From assembly GCF_014193425.1 (NCBI RefSeq), contig NZ_JACHZG010000001.1, positions 1 to 64,000 on the forward strand: DNA of 64,000 nt, read 5' to 3'. Position numbers and translations under genes: made by a program. Shown here in pieces: positions 8,463 through 17,389 of the stretch. The stretch comes from Microlunatus antarcticus (lineage in GTDB: Bacteria > Actinomycetota > Actinomycetes > Propionibacteriales > Propionibacteriaceae). The number at the start of each line of letters is the position of its first letter. Within the stretch, counting starts at the first letter, position 1. The notes under the pieces were generated by a model. It was not told the DNA's origin, did not search any database, and was given only the letters and a program-made list of their open reading frames with translations.

Positions 8463-8962
8463 CTAGTCGACGTTGCGAAACCCCAGGCGCTCGTAGAGGT
8501 GCTGAGCGGGGTTCCCGCGAGTGACGGCAAGGTGGAGCTAGGGATTCTTCAGGCCGGCAAGGGCGGCGACGCTCTCGCCGATGAGCCAGCTCCAATCCTG
8601 CGCCGCTGCCATGCGGGATCGGTGAGCACGAAGGCCAGCAGCGGAATCGTGTCGTGCGCGGCATCGCGCACCGTCACGGCCGCAGCAACCAGGGCGTCCT
8701 TCGCGGTGGCAGCAAGGCTGGCCTCGTCGATCAGCGGGCCCCACCAGCCAGCGAGCGTCCGCTCGGCGTCTTCCATTGCGTCGCTTGGCTCGTCGTAGTC
8801 GTCCTCGTCGACGGTGCCGCGGTAGGCGTTCCACAGAAGAGCGCCGAGGGCCTCGGTATCTGCCGGCCGCAGTGTGCGAAGGGTGAGCACGAGGACGGGT
8901 GCGTCGTGCCTTCCGACAACGACCGGTACGTCCACGACCAGGTGGAGGACGTCTCTGGACAC
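8463..8962 (-). pseudogene. Broken GNAT acetyltransferase
   Basis: Read leftward from the start at 8962, the frame encodes a GNAT-like protein up to WQRRRIGAG, the middle of motif A. There the frame shifts by one base; the continuation LIGESVAALAGLKNP follows in another frame, is interrupted by an in-frame TAG, and resumes as LHLAVTRGNPAQHLYERLGF, the classic GNAT C-terminal motif, to a stop at 8463-8465. One frameshift plus one nonsense codon make this a genuine pseudogene rather than a single sequencing error. It is the third acetyltransferase in the island and lies between repeat loci 5 and 6. Confidence 0.75.
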
Positions 8963-9049
8963 GTCGTCACCTTAGGGCGACGGCAGACCAACGCGCCCTT
9001 GCGCCACCCGTGCTGCCTCACAGGCAGAACGGGTGTTCTACGGCAACGC

Positions 9050-9089
9050 GCAAGCCGACCGTCGTGGGGAGCACGCTGGGTGACCGGTC
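9050..9089 (+). repeat. Island 25-base repeat, locus 6
   Basis: One nearly perfect unit at 9050-9074 (GCAAGCCGACCGTCGTGG then GGAGCAC), followed by a decayed partial unit. It lies between the broken acetyltransferase and the small membrane-protein frame. Confidence 0.8.
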
Positions 9090-9119
9090 TACGCCACCTC
9101 TACGGCTGCACAGCCAATT

Positions 9120-9296
9120 TCACGCCGATGGCGGGGAAAGGGTCCGTGATGCTGCTGCCTCCGGACTAGCTGCCGATCCCTCGACTCCGGGCGATGGCCT
9201 GGTGGCGTCCCAAACGAGAAGGCGCACAACCAGGCCAGCCAGCGTGAGAAGGACGATCACAAGAGCGACGACGAGCCAGATGCGGCTGCGGGTCAT
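9120..9296 (-). CDS. Putative small single-pass membrane protein, 58 aa
   Basis: From ATG 9296 the minus strand encodes a 58-residue peptide: a basic start (MTRSRIW), one strongly hydrophobic segment (LVVALVIVLLTLAGLVVRLLVW) and a Ser/Ala/Pro-rich tail. The hydrophobic pattern and the position as the only frame between repeat loci 6 and 7 support a real small gene. No clear ribosome-binding site is seen and there is no recognised family, so this is tentative. Confidence 0.4.
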   Translation of the reverse strand: MTRSRIWLVVALVIVLLTLAGLVVRLLVWDATRPSPGVEGSAASPEAAASRTLSPPSA

Positions 9297-9371
9297 GGTC
9301 GAAGTCCGTTCTCTTGGACGTCATCAGCATGGCCGACGGACACGCCATTCGCTGGGTTCAGAAGTAGTTTC

Positions 9372-9423
9372 GCAAGCAGACCGTCGTGCGGAGCACGGAC
9401 AGCCCGGCCGTCGTGCGGAAAGC
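9372..9423 (+). repeat. Island 25-base repeat, locus 7 (two units)
   Basis: Unit 9372-9396 matches consensus except GCAAGCAG for GCAAGCCG; the adjacent unit 9397-9423 keeps GCCGTCGTGCGGA but has a diverged left part and two extra bases. The surrounding gap (9297-9567) shows no other convincing feature. Confidence 0.85.
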
Positions 9424-9567
9424 GCGACTAGCTCAGCGTTGTGCCTGGCCGAGCGGTCCGCGCGAAGTCCCTGGTTGTGCGCCCGTCCAGACAGACCGTC
9501 GCGAAAGCAGCGGGTAGGGCCATCGCCAAGGTGCAGAAGATCAGCCGCGCCGGGGCCGGATTCGTCG

Positions 9568-10965
9568 TCAGCAGGATCGATCCGCAGGCTCGTGCTCTCG
9601 CAACGCGACCTGCCAGGCCACGTTACGTCGGGCGGTGGCGCTCCAGACCCAGTCGTCGACGGGAGGTCCGGTTTCTAGCGCGGTGCCTACCGCGAGGTGC
9701 TCGATTGGGATGTCTGCGAGAAGTGCATCAAGGGCGTAGATGCCGTAGCGGAGCATCTGCTCGGACAGACGGAAGGGCTCTGCCCACAGACGTTCGGGTC
9801 CCAATTCTCGGATTCCCCAAGCTTCCAGCCCGCCTAAAGTTTCGAAGGAAGCACGGAGGTCTTCGGACTGGTCAGCGGGAAGGACGACGTAGTAGTCGGC
9901 GTCGCCTTCTTGCGGCTGGTGGATCGTGCCGAGGTGCATGGCCTTCTCGTGAATGGTGTTGCGCAGTCGGCTGATCAACAGCACCACCTCGCGGTGCCGG
10001 TCGATGATGGAGCCGAGTCCGGGCCTGGGCAGGTTGTCCGACCAGTTGGGGTAGAGCCAGGACGCGTTCTTGTCCTTGGGCACGACACGAAGGACGCGGT
10101 TCGCCGCGCGCGCGACGACGTCGAACGCTGCCATCACATTCAGGGCTATGACGTCGACGCACTCGAGCACCTCGTCGCGGGACGCTGCTTGGGCCATGAA
10201 GAAGCCGGCTGTACGGATGCGATCGCGTGCCTTTAGCGCGGTGACGAGCCGGCGGTGCAAGGAGATGGAGAGATCGTGCAGCACGGGGTCGCCGCTCGCG
10301 GTGCAGCCGTGACCCCAGCGCCAGCTCTCGTGAAGCAGGTTCCGCAGGGCGATCATGTAAAACGTGTGGCGCTCGACGAGCGCCTTTCCGCGTCCTTCGG
10401 CGAGCACGATGTAGACGCCCTTGGCGCGCAGCCACAGACTGATCGTCGCGAGCGAGTCCTCGACGTCAGCCGCCGTACACGAGTATGCGGACCGGGGCAG
10501 GTTCGGTTCGAGCAGCACTGGCCGGTTGGTCACGAAGAGGTGAGCCTTCGCTGCGCTTACGGCGAGCAGAGTGGTGAGGTCGCTACGGATTTGCTGGCCG
10601 TCGGGCGCGCGGTCTCCAAGCCGCTCGGTGGCCAGGAAGGCCCCCCATTCGAGGAAGTCGCCACCTCCCATGACGTTGCTCGCGTGCCAGGAATCTCCGC
10701 CTGTCGTGTAGGTGACCCGGCCCTGGTCGTCCCAGGTCGGCTCGCGGGCCGGCGCGAACGTCAACCAACCTGGAGTGACGGAAAGGCGCAGCGGCTCGAC
10801 CGAGCGCCGCGGCTGTTCGGGCGGCGGCCCCTGGTCGGAATACTTGAAGGTCTCGACTTGGTCCTGGGCGAGCAGGGCGAACAGGAAGCGTGCTTGGTCG
10901 TCGTCGGTGAAGACGGTGTCGACGTCGACGACCACGCGGACCCGACCCTCGATCGGCAGGGTCAC
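9568..10965 (-). CDS. Large hypothetical protein, about 465 aa
   Basis: The frame is open from 11,091, but residues before the GTG at 10,965 (VTLPIEGRVRVVVDVDT) are Ala/Arg-rich and look like noncoding translation, so that GTG is the likely start. The protein is soluble, with an N-terminal beta-rich part, a central helical part containing the paired motif HESWRWGHGC and DRIRTAGFFMAQAASRDEVLECVDVIALNVMAAFD, then RLRNTIHEKAMHLGTIH, which resembles the helical bundles of nucleotide-binding or HEPN-like proteins, though no R-x4-H motif can be assigned. I do not recognise the family. It is the largest gene of the island and stands alone between repeat loci 7 and 8. Confidence 0.7.
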   Translation of the reverse strand: MTLPIEGRVRVVVDVDTVFTDDDQARFLFALLAQDQVETFKYSDQGPPPEQPRRSVEPLRLSVTPGWLTFAPAREPTWDDQGRVTYTTGGDSWHASNVMGGGDFLEWGAFLATERLGDRAPDGQQIRSDLTTLLAVSAAKAHLFVTNRPVLLEPNLPRSAYSCTAADVEDSLATISLWLRAKGVYIVLAEGRGKALVERHTFYMIALRNLLHESWRWGHGCTASGDPVLHDLSISLHRRLVTALKARDRIRTAGFFMAQAASRDEVLECVDVIALNVMAAFDVVARAANRVLRVVPKDKNASWLYPNWSDNLPRPGLGSIIDRHREVVLLISRLRNTIHEKAMHLGTIHQPQEGDADYYVVLPADQSEDLRASFETLGGLEAWGIRELGPERLWAEPFRLSEQMLRYGIYALDALLADIPIEHLAVGTALETGPPVDDWVWSATARRNVAWQVALREHEPADRSC

Positions 10966-11168
10966 CGAGACGACTCTGCGGTCCGCTTGACGGGCGGCTG
11001 CAGCTGCAGCCGGAGATCGAGAAGTACGAGCGCGCCAGCTATCACAAGGTTCGTCGTGGCCAAAGCCTGGACCACCGAGAGTGGGAAGCATTGCTGGCCA
11101 ACCCGCTGATCGGACGGCATGAGCTCAGTAAATCAGGGCGGTCACCGTCGAGCCTGATCCAGTGCGCC

Positions 11169-11267
11169 GCAAGCCGCCCGTCCTACGGGGGCCGTCGACG
11201 TGAGCCGACCGTCGTGCGGAGCACGCAACCCGAGCGTCGCGCGGGACACGTGAGCTGACGCTTCAAC
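11169..11267 (+). repeat. Island 25-base repeat, locus 8 (three to four units)
   Basis: The longest copy: units at 11169-11193, 11200-11224 and 11225-11249 plus a partial at 11250-11267. The second (GTGAGCCGACCGTCGTGCGG then AGCAC) is almost exact consensus, and it abuts the third with no spacer, which defines the 25-base period. It ends about 10 bases before the stop codon of the following kinase gene. Confidence 0.85.
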
Positions 11268-11277
11268 AGCATGTGAA

Positions 11278-12147
11278 TCAGGTGCTCTCGCGGAGGGCTT
11301 GTTCGGCCTGCAACCCGACCCGCATCATGTCTGCCGCGAAGCCATCGAGGCCGTGCTCCGAGTGGTACCAAGCGGCGGACAATCCGGTCCAGGCAATCGT
11401 CCAGTGCAGGAGCCGGTTGCGGTCGACGCCGGACACCTCCGAGATGAGCGTCGCATGCTCGATCAGGCGGTGAGGTCGCAGCATCGTGGCCCGATCGGGG
11501 TTCGTGAGGATGTTGACGTAGTCGAACGTCGACTCCCCCAGGAGTCCCTTGGGGTCGATCGCCAGCCAGCCGCGTGCGCGTCCGAACCACAAGACGTTGC
11601 CGTGGTGGATGTCTCCGTGCAGGACCCGTAGGTCGCGCTGATCCTCAAGCAACTCGTCAGCGAGGGCGGCTGCGCGGGCGAAGAAGCCGCCGACCTCCTC
11701 GGCTCGGCTGAACAGATCGCGGAACCAGCGCCTCAGTGGGACGACGCCGGCGGGTGGGTCGGCCTGCGGGTGCTGGTGAAGGCGACGCGCCGCGCTCACG
11801 AGCGTCCGCGTCGCGTGCTGGTCCGAGGCCCAGGCGGGCGGTGATGCGTGGCGGGCGAGGTCGGCGAGCGTGGTGTCGGAGTCTTCGGCGAGCTCGATCA
11901 GGACGGCGCCGTCGTCGTCGATGGCGTGGACGAGTGCAGCGCCGTCACCCGACCACCAGGCGAGCACGCCAGATCCGACTCGCTCCTCCTCGACGAGCGG
12001 CACCTTCACGATCGCGAGCGTGTCGTCGACGCGACGACGGACGCGAGCTAGGCAGCTGCTGGGGGTCGTCCAGGAGCCCCCCAGCAGTTCAAGGTCCCAA
12101 GCCCGGAGACAGCGGTGCAGAACCGCTTGACCCGCCTCGATCGTCAC
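11278..12147 (-). CDS. APH(6)-type aminoglycoside/hydroxyurea phosphotransferase
   Basis: A 289-residue protein resembling the streptomycin 6-kinase (APH_6_hur) family. The catalytic loop LRVLHGDIHHGNVLWFG contains the canonical H-G-D-x-x-x-x-N, and the metal/phosphate segment is WLAIDPKGLLGESTFDYVN, the D-P-K-G signature of this family. The N-terminal lobe has the expected V-x-W-W-x-G-x-G-A-A ATP-lobe pattern (VLAWWSGDGAALVHAI). GTG start at 12,147. Members inactivate streptomycin by 6-O-phosphorylation; here that is a family-based prediction. It is enclosed by repeat loci 8 and 9. Confidence 0.85.
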   Translation of the reverse strand: MTIEAGQAVLHRCLRAWDLELLGGSWTTPSSCLARVRRRVDDTLAIVKVPLVEEERVGSGVLAWWSGDGAALVHAIDDDGAVLIELAEDSDTTLADLARHASPPAWASDQHATRTLVSAARRLHQHPQADPPAGVVPLRRWFRDLFSRAEEVGGFFARAAALADELLEDQRDLRVLHGDIHHGNVLWFGRARGWLAIDPKGLLGESTFDYVNILTNPDRATMLRPHRLIEHATLISEVSGVDRNRLLHWTIAWTGLSAAWYHSEHGLDGFAADMMRVGLQAEQALREST

Positions 12148-12199
12148 GGCCCCATCTTCTTGCTAACTCAGCTGTAGCGGGGACTCAGACTCCAGTAGC

Positions 12200-12248
12200 G
12201 CAGCCGATCGTCGTGCGGAGCACGCAAGCCGACTCTCGTGCGGAACTT
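12200..12248 (+). repeat. Island 25-base repeat, locus 9 (two tandem units)
   Basis: Unit 12200-12223 (24 bases; ATCGTCGTGCGGAGCAC) directly abuts 12224-12248 (GCAAGCCGAC start, ending CGGAACTT). The terminal CGGAACTT is shared with locus 2. Confidence 0.85.
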
Positions 12249-12293
12249 GCATCGAGGCCCGCGCCGCAGGAAGTCAGGTGCGACGCTTCTCGC

Positions 12294-12530
12294 GTGACTG
12301 AAGTCGGCAAGAAGCAGGAACGTCCAACTAGGAGCGCCAGCCTCTGGGCGGTCAGCGTGCCGGTCGCAACCGTGATCGCCTTCGTCCTCTACAAGCTCGG
12401 CCTGCCGTGGATCCCCACCTGGTTCTTCTGCATCCTCGGAGCCGTCGTGGTCACCCTCACCGTCGTGCTCTATCGCGGAGTGCGAGGCCTGGACCGCTCG
12501 CCTCACGACCAACCCCGGCCCCGTTCGTAA
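12294..12530 (+). CDS. Small two-pass membrane protein, 78 aa
   Basis: The frame is open far upstream through noncoding sequence and repeat locus 9, so the first start after the repeat, GTG 12,294, is chosen. The product has a basic N-terminus, two hydrophobic segments (about residues 18-37 and 40-60, joined by a short LPWIPTW turn), and a charged C-terminal tail. No family is recognised; the ribosome-binding site is weak. Confidence 0.55.
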   Translation: MTEVGKKQERPTRSASLWAVSVPVATVIAFVLYKLGLPWIPTWFFCILGAVVVTLTVVLYRGVRGLDRSPHDQPRPRS

Positions 12531-12776
12531 GCCGTCCCTCCAACGAGAACGAACAGGCCCCAGCCGGGTAGCCCGTTGCCGCGCTGGGCGTGATTCTCGC
12601 AAGACCCGCCCGCAAAAAATCTCCGGTCAACGGGGTTCCTACGAACACACCGATGAGGACGGACCGGACTGGCTCTGACCGCGTCTCGACGGCCAGCCAA
12701 CTCATCACCAGAGCCACTGCAGACCTCGACCGGTAGCGAGGGAAGCAGCGAGAGCCGACTTCGCCGCACAGGCGCC
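12531..12776. other. Intergenic stretch with possible decayed membrane-protein gene
   Basis: No intact gene is supported. On the minus strand two overlapping frames each contain a protein-like piece: SVLIGVFVGTPLTGDFLRAGL in one and LPGWGLFVLVGGTAYERG in the next. Joined, these would be a small hydrophobic protein disrupted by a frameshift. A weak repeat-like start (GTAAGCCGTCC) lies at about 12,529. Evidence is thin. Confidence 0.25.
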
Positions 12777-13541
12777 TTACGGCGCTTCTGCACCAGGCTT
12801 TCGCTGACCCTTCTCGGGGGCAAGGGTGCCGCGCCAGGTGAGTATGGCGGTCCGAACTTCAGGGGATAGGGCCGTCAGCAACGGCTGCACGTCGAGGCCA
12901 GCTACAGCGGCGCGGAAGGCCTGCTCAGTGGTGGTGCCGAACGACGAGCACACCGCCCCCGCTGTGACCTCCTCCGTGGCCCGGACGTCCATCGTGGTGG
13001 TGATGAGGTAATCGGAGACGATGGGCTCTAGCTCGACATCGGCCACCTTGAGCAGGATCGCGGCGATTAGGCCGGTGCGGTCCCGGCCGGCGGCGCAGTG
13101 AAACAGCACCCCGCCAGGCGGCGCAGCGGCCAGAGCGTGCAGGACCGCGACGGTGCGCTCGGGCATCGCGTGCAGGTGGGGCAGGTAGTAGAGAGCGGTG
13201 CCCGATCGGCCGTTGCTCCAATGGTCGGCCCAGAAGGTTGTGTTCTCCAGGCCGTCGTGGTCCACCTGCACCGTCTCGAGCCACGCTGGCCGGCGGCTGG
13301 CGTCGAGGCGACGTTCAGCGTCTTGTCGCAGGTCGACCACTGTCCGCACGCCCAGCGCATGAAGGCTGTTCCAGCCCCTCGTGGAGACGCGGTCGACCGA
13401 CTCAGAGCGAAAGAAAACACCGCGCGGGGTGTCTCCTCCCCGGCTGCGCGGCAAGCCGCCCAGGTCACGACCATTGAGTAGGCCGTCGACCTGAACCTTG
13501 CGCGGCTGCACCACCACGCCGACGCTACGCGTTGTGACCAC
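12777..13541 (-). CDS. Tyrosine/dual-specificity phosphatase-like protein
   Basis: The 254-residue protein has the family hallmarks: the N-terminal LLNGRDLGGLPR motif of the IphP/MptpB-like phosphatases, a VVDLR strand, and the P-loop FHCAAGRDRTG with the C-x5-R signature (C149, R155 counted from the GTG at 13,541). Several GTG codons lie in the first 12 codons, so the start is uncertain. Expected reaction: hydrolysis of phosphotyrosine, phosphoserine or phosphoinositide by a cysteinyl-phosphate intermediate. No signal peptide. Divergent from the gene at 13,668. Confidence 0.85.
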   Translation of the reverse strand: MVTTRSVGVVVQPRKVQVDGLLNGRDLGGLPRSRGGDTPRGVFFRSESVDRVSTRGWNSLHALGVRTVVDLRQDAERRLDASRRPAWLETVQVDHDGLENTTFWADHWSNGRSGTALYYLPHLHAMPERTVAVLHALAAAPPGGVLFHCAAGRDRTGLIAAILLKVADVELEPIVSDYLITTTMDVRATEEVTAGAVCSSFGTTTEQAFRAAVAGLDVQPLLTALSPEVRTAILTWRGTLAPEKGQRKPGAEAP

Positions 13542-13667
13542 GCCAGTTCCCGACCTGCTTCAACGTTCTTCGCGGCAAGGTCGGCATGCGGTGCGTCCCG
13601 TACGAGGTTTGGCCGGTGGACAGCCAGTCCCCTCGAGCGGGCAGCCGATGTGCTGAGGTAGGTGCCC

Positions 13668-14231
13668 ATGAGCGAGGCCTACGTGACCCACTACTACCGA
13701 GGGGACCGACAGCCGTTCCGGAACTTGAGCGAGGTCGACGACGGCGACCTTGACGCAGTCCTTGCCACCCTTGCCGACGGCTCACGCAGACGCTTCGGGC
13801 CTCGATACCTGCCGCTCCGCCGAGCCACCGAAGTCAGAGCTCGCGACCTCTTTGTCCAAGCCGGCGGGAAGCCGGTCCGTCGCTACCCGCACTACTTCGT
13901 ACTCGGCAGTAGCCCCTGGTTCGCTGGCTTGTACGACCCACCCCGCGAGGTGAAGATCCTGCTGGGCGACCTACCTCCGGAAGCGACCAGCTTCACCTGG
14001 ACCGACAGCATCACCGCCCTCGGCCTCGGAGTTGACCTAGGCGTACCTCAGCCAGCCGAACCCTGGAAGCGCAAGCTCTACCGACTTGACCAGCTTGACC
14101 TCACGTTCGCCTCATCTCTGCCCTCCGCGAGCGGGCAGAGCTACGAGGGCTACCAGCAGCGGCTTCTCGACCGCTACGTCGAAATTCAGCTATGGACAGA
14201 CGAGCCGATCCGGCCCTTCATGTCCTACTGA
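13668..14231 (+). CDS. Hypothetical protein, 187 aa
   Basis: ATG 13,668 is preceded by GAGG (13,655-13,658) at suitable distance, better than the GTG at 13,662. The protein is soluble and rich in aromatic residues, with PRYLPLRRATEVRARDLF and YPHYFVLGSSPWFAGLYDPPREVKILL as likely strand/turn segments. I do not recognise the family. It is the last gene of the island before the tRNA-derived attachment scar. Confidence 0.65.
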   Translation: MSEAYVTHYYRGDRQPFRNLSEVDDGDLDAVLATLADGSRRRFGPRYLPLRRATEVRARDLFVQAGGKPVRRYPHYFVLGSSPWFAGLYDPPREVKILLGDLPPEATSFTWTDSITALGLGVDLGVPQPAEPWKRKLYRLDQLDLTFASSLPSASGQSYEGYQQRLLDRYVEIQLWTDEPIRPFMSY

Positions 14232-14259
14232 CGGTCTCACCTGCCCGCTGCCCTGTCCG

Positions 14260-14295
14260 ATGGCCGCCTCGTGCGTGCTCCGCAGAACGGCCGCT
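14260..14295 (-). repeat. Island repeat, partial copy in reverse orientation
   Basis: On the minus strand this reads TTCTGCGGAGCACGCACGAG, matching the right half of one unit and the start of another. It is the only copy in the opposite orientation and the closest to the attachment site. Confidence 0.45.
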
Positions 14296-14527
14296 CTATG
14301 CACTCAGCGCACCTGGTGTTGACGGGCCGCTCGGACTCGACTCGCCTAGGCCAGATGGGCGGTCGCCATCAGTGACGGCTCCCCCGACAGCAACGGCCTG
14401 CAGGGCAGTTTTGACAGCAACGCTGACAGCAACGCAGCTGGATTTCACCGTATCTGAGGTAGTCCACCCGGAAACGAAACCCATTCTGACTAGGTATTTC
14501 GCCAGATCTCAACGATCTCAGATCGAT

Positions 14528-14572
14528 CTACGGATCAGAAGGTTGGGAGTTCGAGTCTCTCCGGGTGCGCCA
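14528..14572 (+). other. tRNA-Arg(ACG) 3' fragment, probable attachment site
   Basis: The stretch begins with the anticodon loop CTACGGA (anticodon ACG), continues through the 3' strand of the anticodon stem (TCAGA), the variable loop, a complete T-arm with TTCGAGT loop, the acceptor 3' strand CGGGTGC, discriminator G and CCA. The 5' half that should begin GCACCCG is absent upstream, and the anticodon-stem 5' strand is not complementary. Integrating elements that target tRNA genes duplicate exactly this portion, leaving the fragment at the far end. Because the tRNA points right, the element should extend to the left, matching the different composition of 1-14.5 kb. Confidence 0.8.
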
Positions 14573-14595
14573 GCTTGACCGCTCGTCAGAGCCGT

Positions 14596-16308
<1,713 letters not shown>

Positions 16309-16366
16309 GAGGACCAACTCCTGACGACGGGGACGACGGTCTAACTTGTGGGACGTGCTGGACAGT

Positions 16367-17389
16367 ATGCGGGCGTACGTCCTGACGGCCCCCGGCGAGG
16401 GCGGCGTCCAGGAGGTCCCGCTCCCGGTCGCCGGGACCGGCGAGGTCGTGGTCGACGTCGAGCGGGTGGGCCTCTGCGGCACCGACGTCGAGTTCTTCAC
16501 CGGCGAGATGTCGTACCTGCACTCCGGCCACGCGGCCTTCCCCCTGCGCCTGGGTCACGAGTGGGCCGGGACCGTGTCCACCGTGGGCCCGGACGTCGAC
16601 GCCGGCTGGGTCGGGCGCCGCGTCATGGGCGACACGATGATCGGCGACGGGACCTGCCGGCGCTGCGTGCGGGGCCACCAGCACGTCTGCGAGGACCGCC
16701 GGGAGGTCGGGGTGCGCGGCGGCATGCCGGGTGCGCTCGCCAAGCGGCTGGCCGTGCCGACGTCGTCGCTGCACGCGCTCCCGGACTCCGTCGACGTGCT
16801 CCTCGGGGCCCTCGTGGAGCCCGGTGGGAACGCGCTGCGCGCGGCCGAGGCCGCTCAGGTCGGGGCGGGTGACCGCGCGCTGGTCCTCGGACCCGGGACC
16901 ATCGGCCTGCTCACGGCGATGTTCCTGCGCGCGGGCGGGGCCGAGGTGCACCTGCTGGGGCTCGAGGGGCCGGCACTGGGCTTCGCCCGTTCGCTGGGGT
17001 TCGAGCAGGCCTGGACCGAGGAGTCCCTGCCCGACGTGGCCTTCGACGCGGTCGTCGACGCGTCGAACGCCGCCGACCTCCCCGCCCGGGCCCTCGACCT
17101 GGTGGAGCCCGCGGGGCGGGTCGTCTGCATCGGGATCGCGGGCCGTCCGAGCCTGGTCGACACCCGGACGGCGGTCCTCAAGGACGTCACCGTCGTCGGG
17201 GTCCTGTCCGCCTCGCCCGGGCTCGACCGCACCGTCGCCGCGTACGCGAGCGGTCTCGTCGACCCGCGACCCCTCGTCGCCGCCACGGTCGGGCTCGACC
17301 AGGTCGGGGAGGTCCTGGCCGGTCGTCGACCGGTCGGTGCGGGGCCCGGGCCGAAGGTCCACGTCGACCCCCGGCTCACGGCAGGCTGA
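16367..17389 (+). CDS. Zinc-dependent medium-chain alcohol/polyol dehydrogenase
   Basis: A 340-residue MDR protein. Catalytic zinc ligands are visible as C37 (GLCGTD) and H64-E65 (LGHEWAG); the structural zinc lobe has C97, C100 and C108 (GTCRRCVRGHQHVC); the nucleotide-binding motif is LVLGPGTIGL. This arrangement fits the threonine/sorbitol/galactitol dehydrogenase branch. ATG 16,367 is chosen over TTG 16,346. Divergent from the dehydratase with a 58-base gap, suggesting joint control and a shared sugar-oxidation pathway. Its last 14 bases overlap the convergent DUF5995 gene. Confidence 0.85.
   Translation: MRAYVLTAPGEGGVQEVPLPVAGTGEVVVDVERVGLCGTDVEFFTGEMSYLHSGHAAFPLRLGHEWAGTVSTVGPDVDAGWVGRRVMGDTMIGDGTCRRCVRGHQHVCEDRREVGVRGGMPGALAKRLAVPTSSLHALPDSVDVLLGALVEPGGNALRAAEAAQVGAGDRALVLGPGTIGLLTAMFLRAGGAEVHLLGLEGPALGFARSLGFEQAWTEESLPDVAFDAVVDASNAADLPARALDLVEPAGRVVCIGIAGRPSLVDTRTAVLKDVTVVGVLSASPGLDRTVAAYASGLVDPRPLVAATVGLDQVGEVLAGRRPVGAGPGPKVHVDPRLTAG

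Larger units (their letters stand above)
14232..14595. other. Gene-free island border
   Basis: This 364-base gap between the last island gene and the dehydratase stop holds the reversed repeat fragment near its left end, then low-complexity sequence with GACAGCAACG-like direct repeats (about 14,388-14,435), then the tRNA-Arg 3' fragment. No open frame here is convincing. Confidence 0.6.

Noticed and set aside
1114-12248. Direct repeats as a CRISPR array
   Set aside because: Units are 25 bases, usually one to three per locus, often with no spacer between them, and separated by whole genes; no cas genes are present.
1114-12248. Repeats as classical integron attC sites
   Set aside because: The conserved GTTRRRY and RYYYAAC core sites are not seen and no integron integrase is in the window; only the layout is similar.
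11736-12293. Long N-terminal extension of the small two-helix protein
   Set aside because: It runs antisense through the APH(6)-type kinase and through repeat locus 9; the sensible protein begins at 12,294.
14456-14572. Complete tRNA-Arg gene
   Set aside because: The acceptor 5' strand (GCACCCG) and a D-arm that pairs are missing upstream; a short CTCAACGA resemblance to the D-loop at about 14,507 is not enough.
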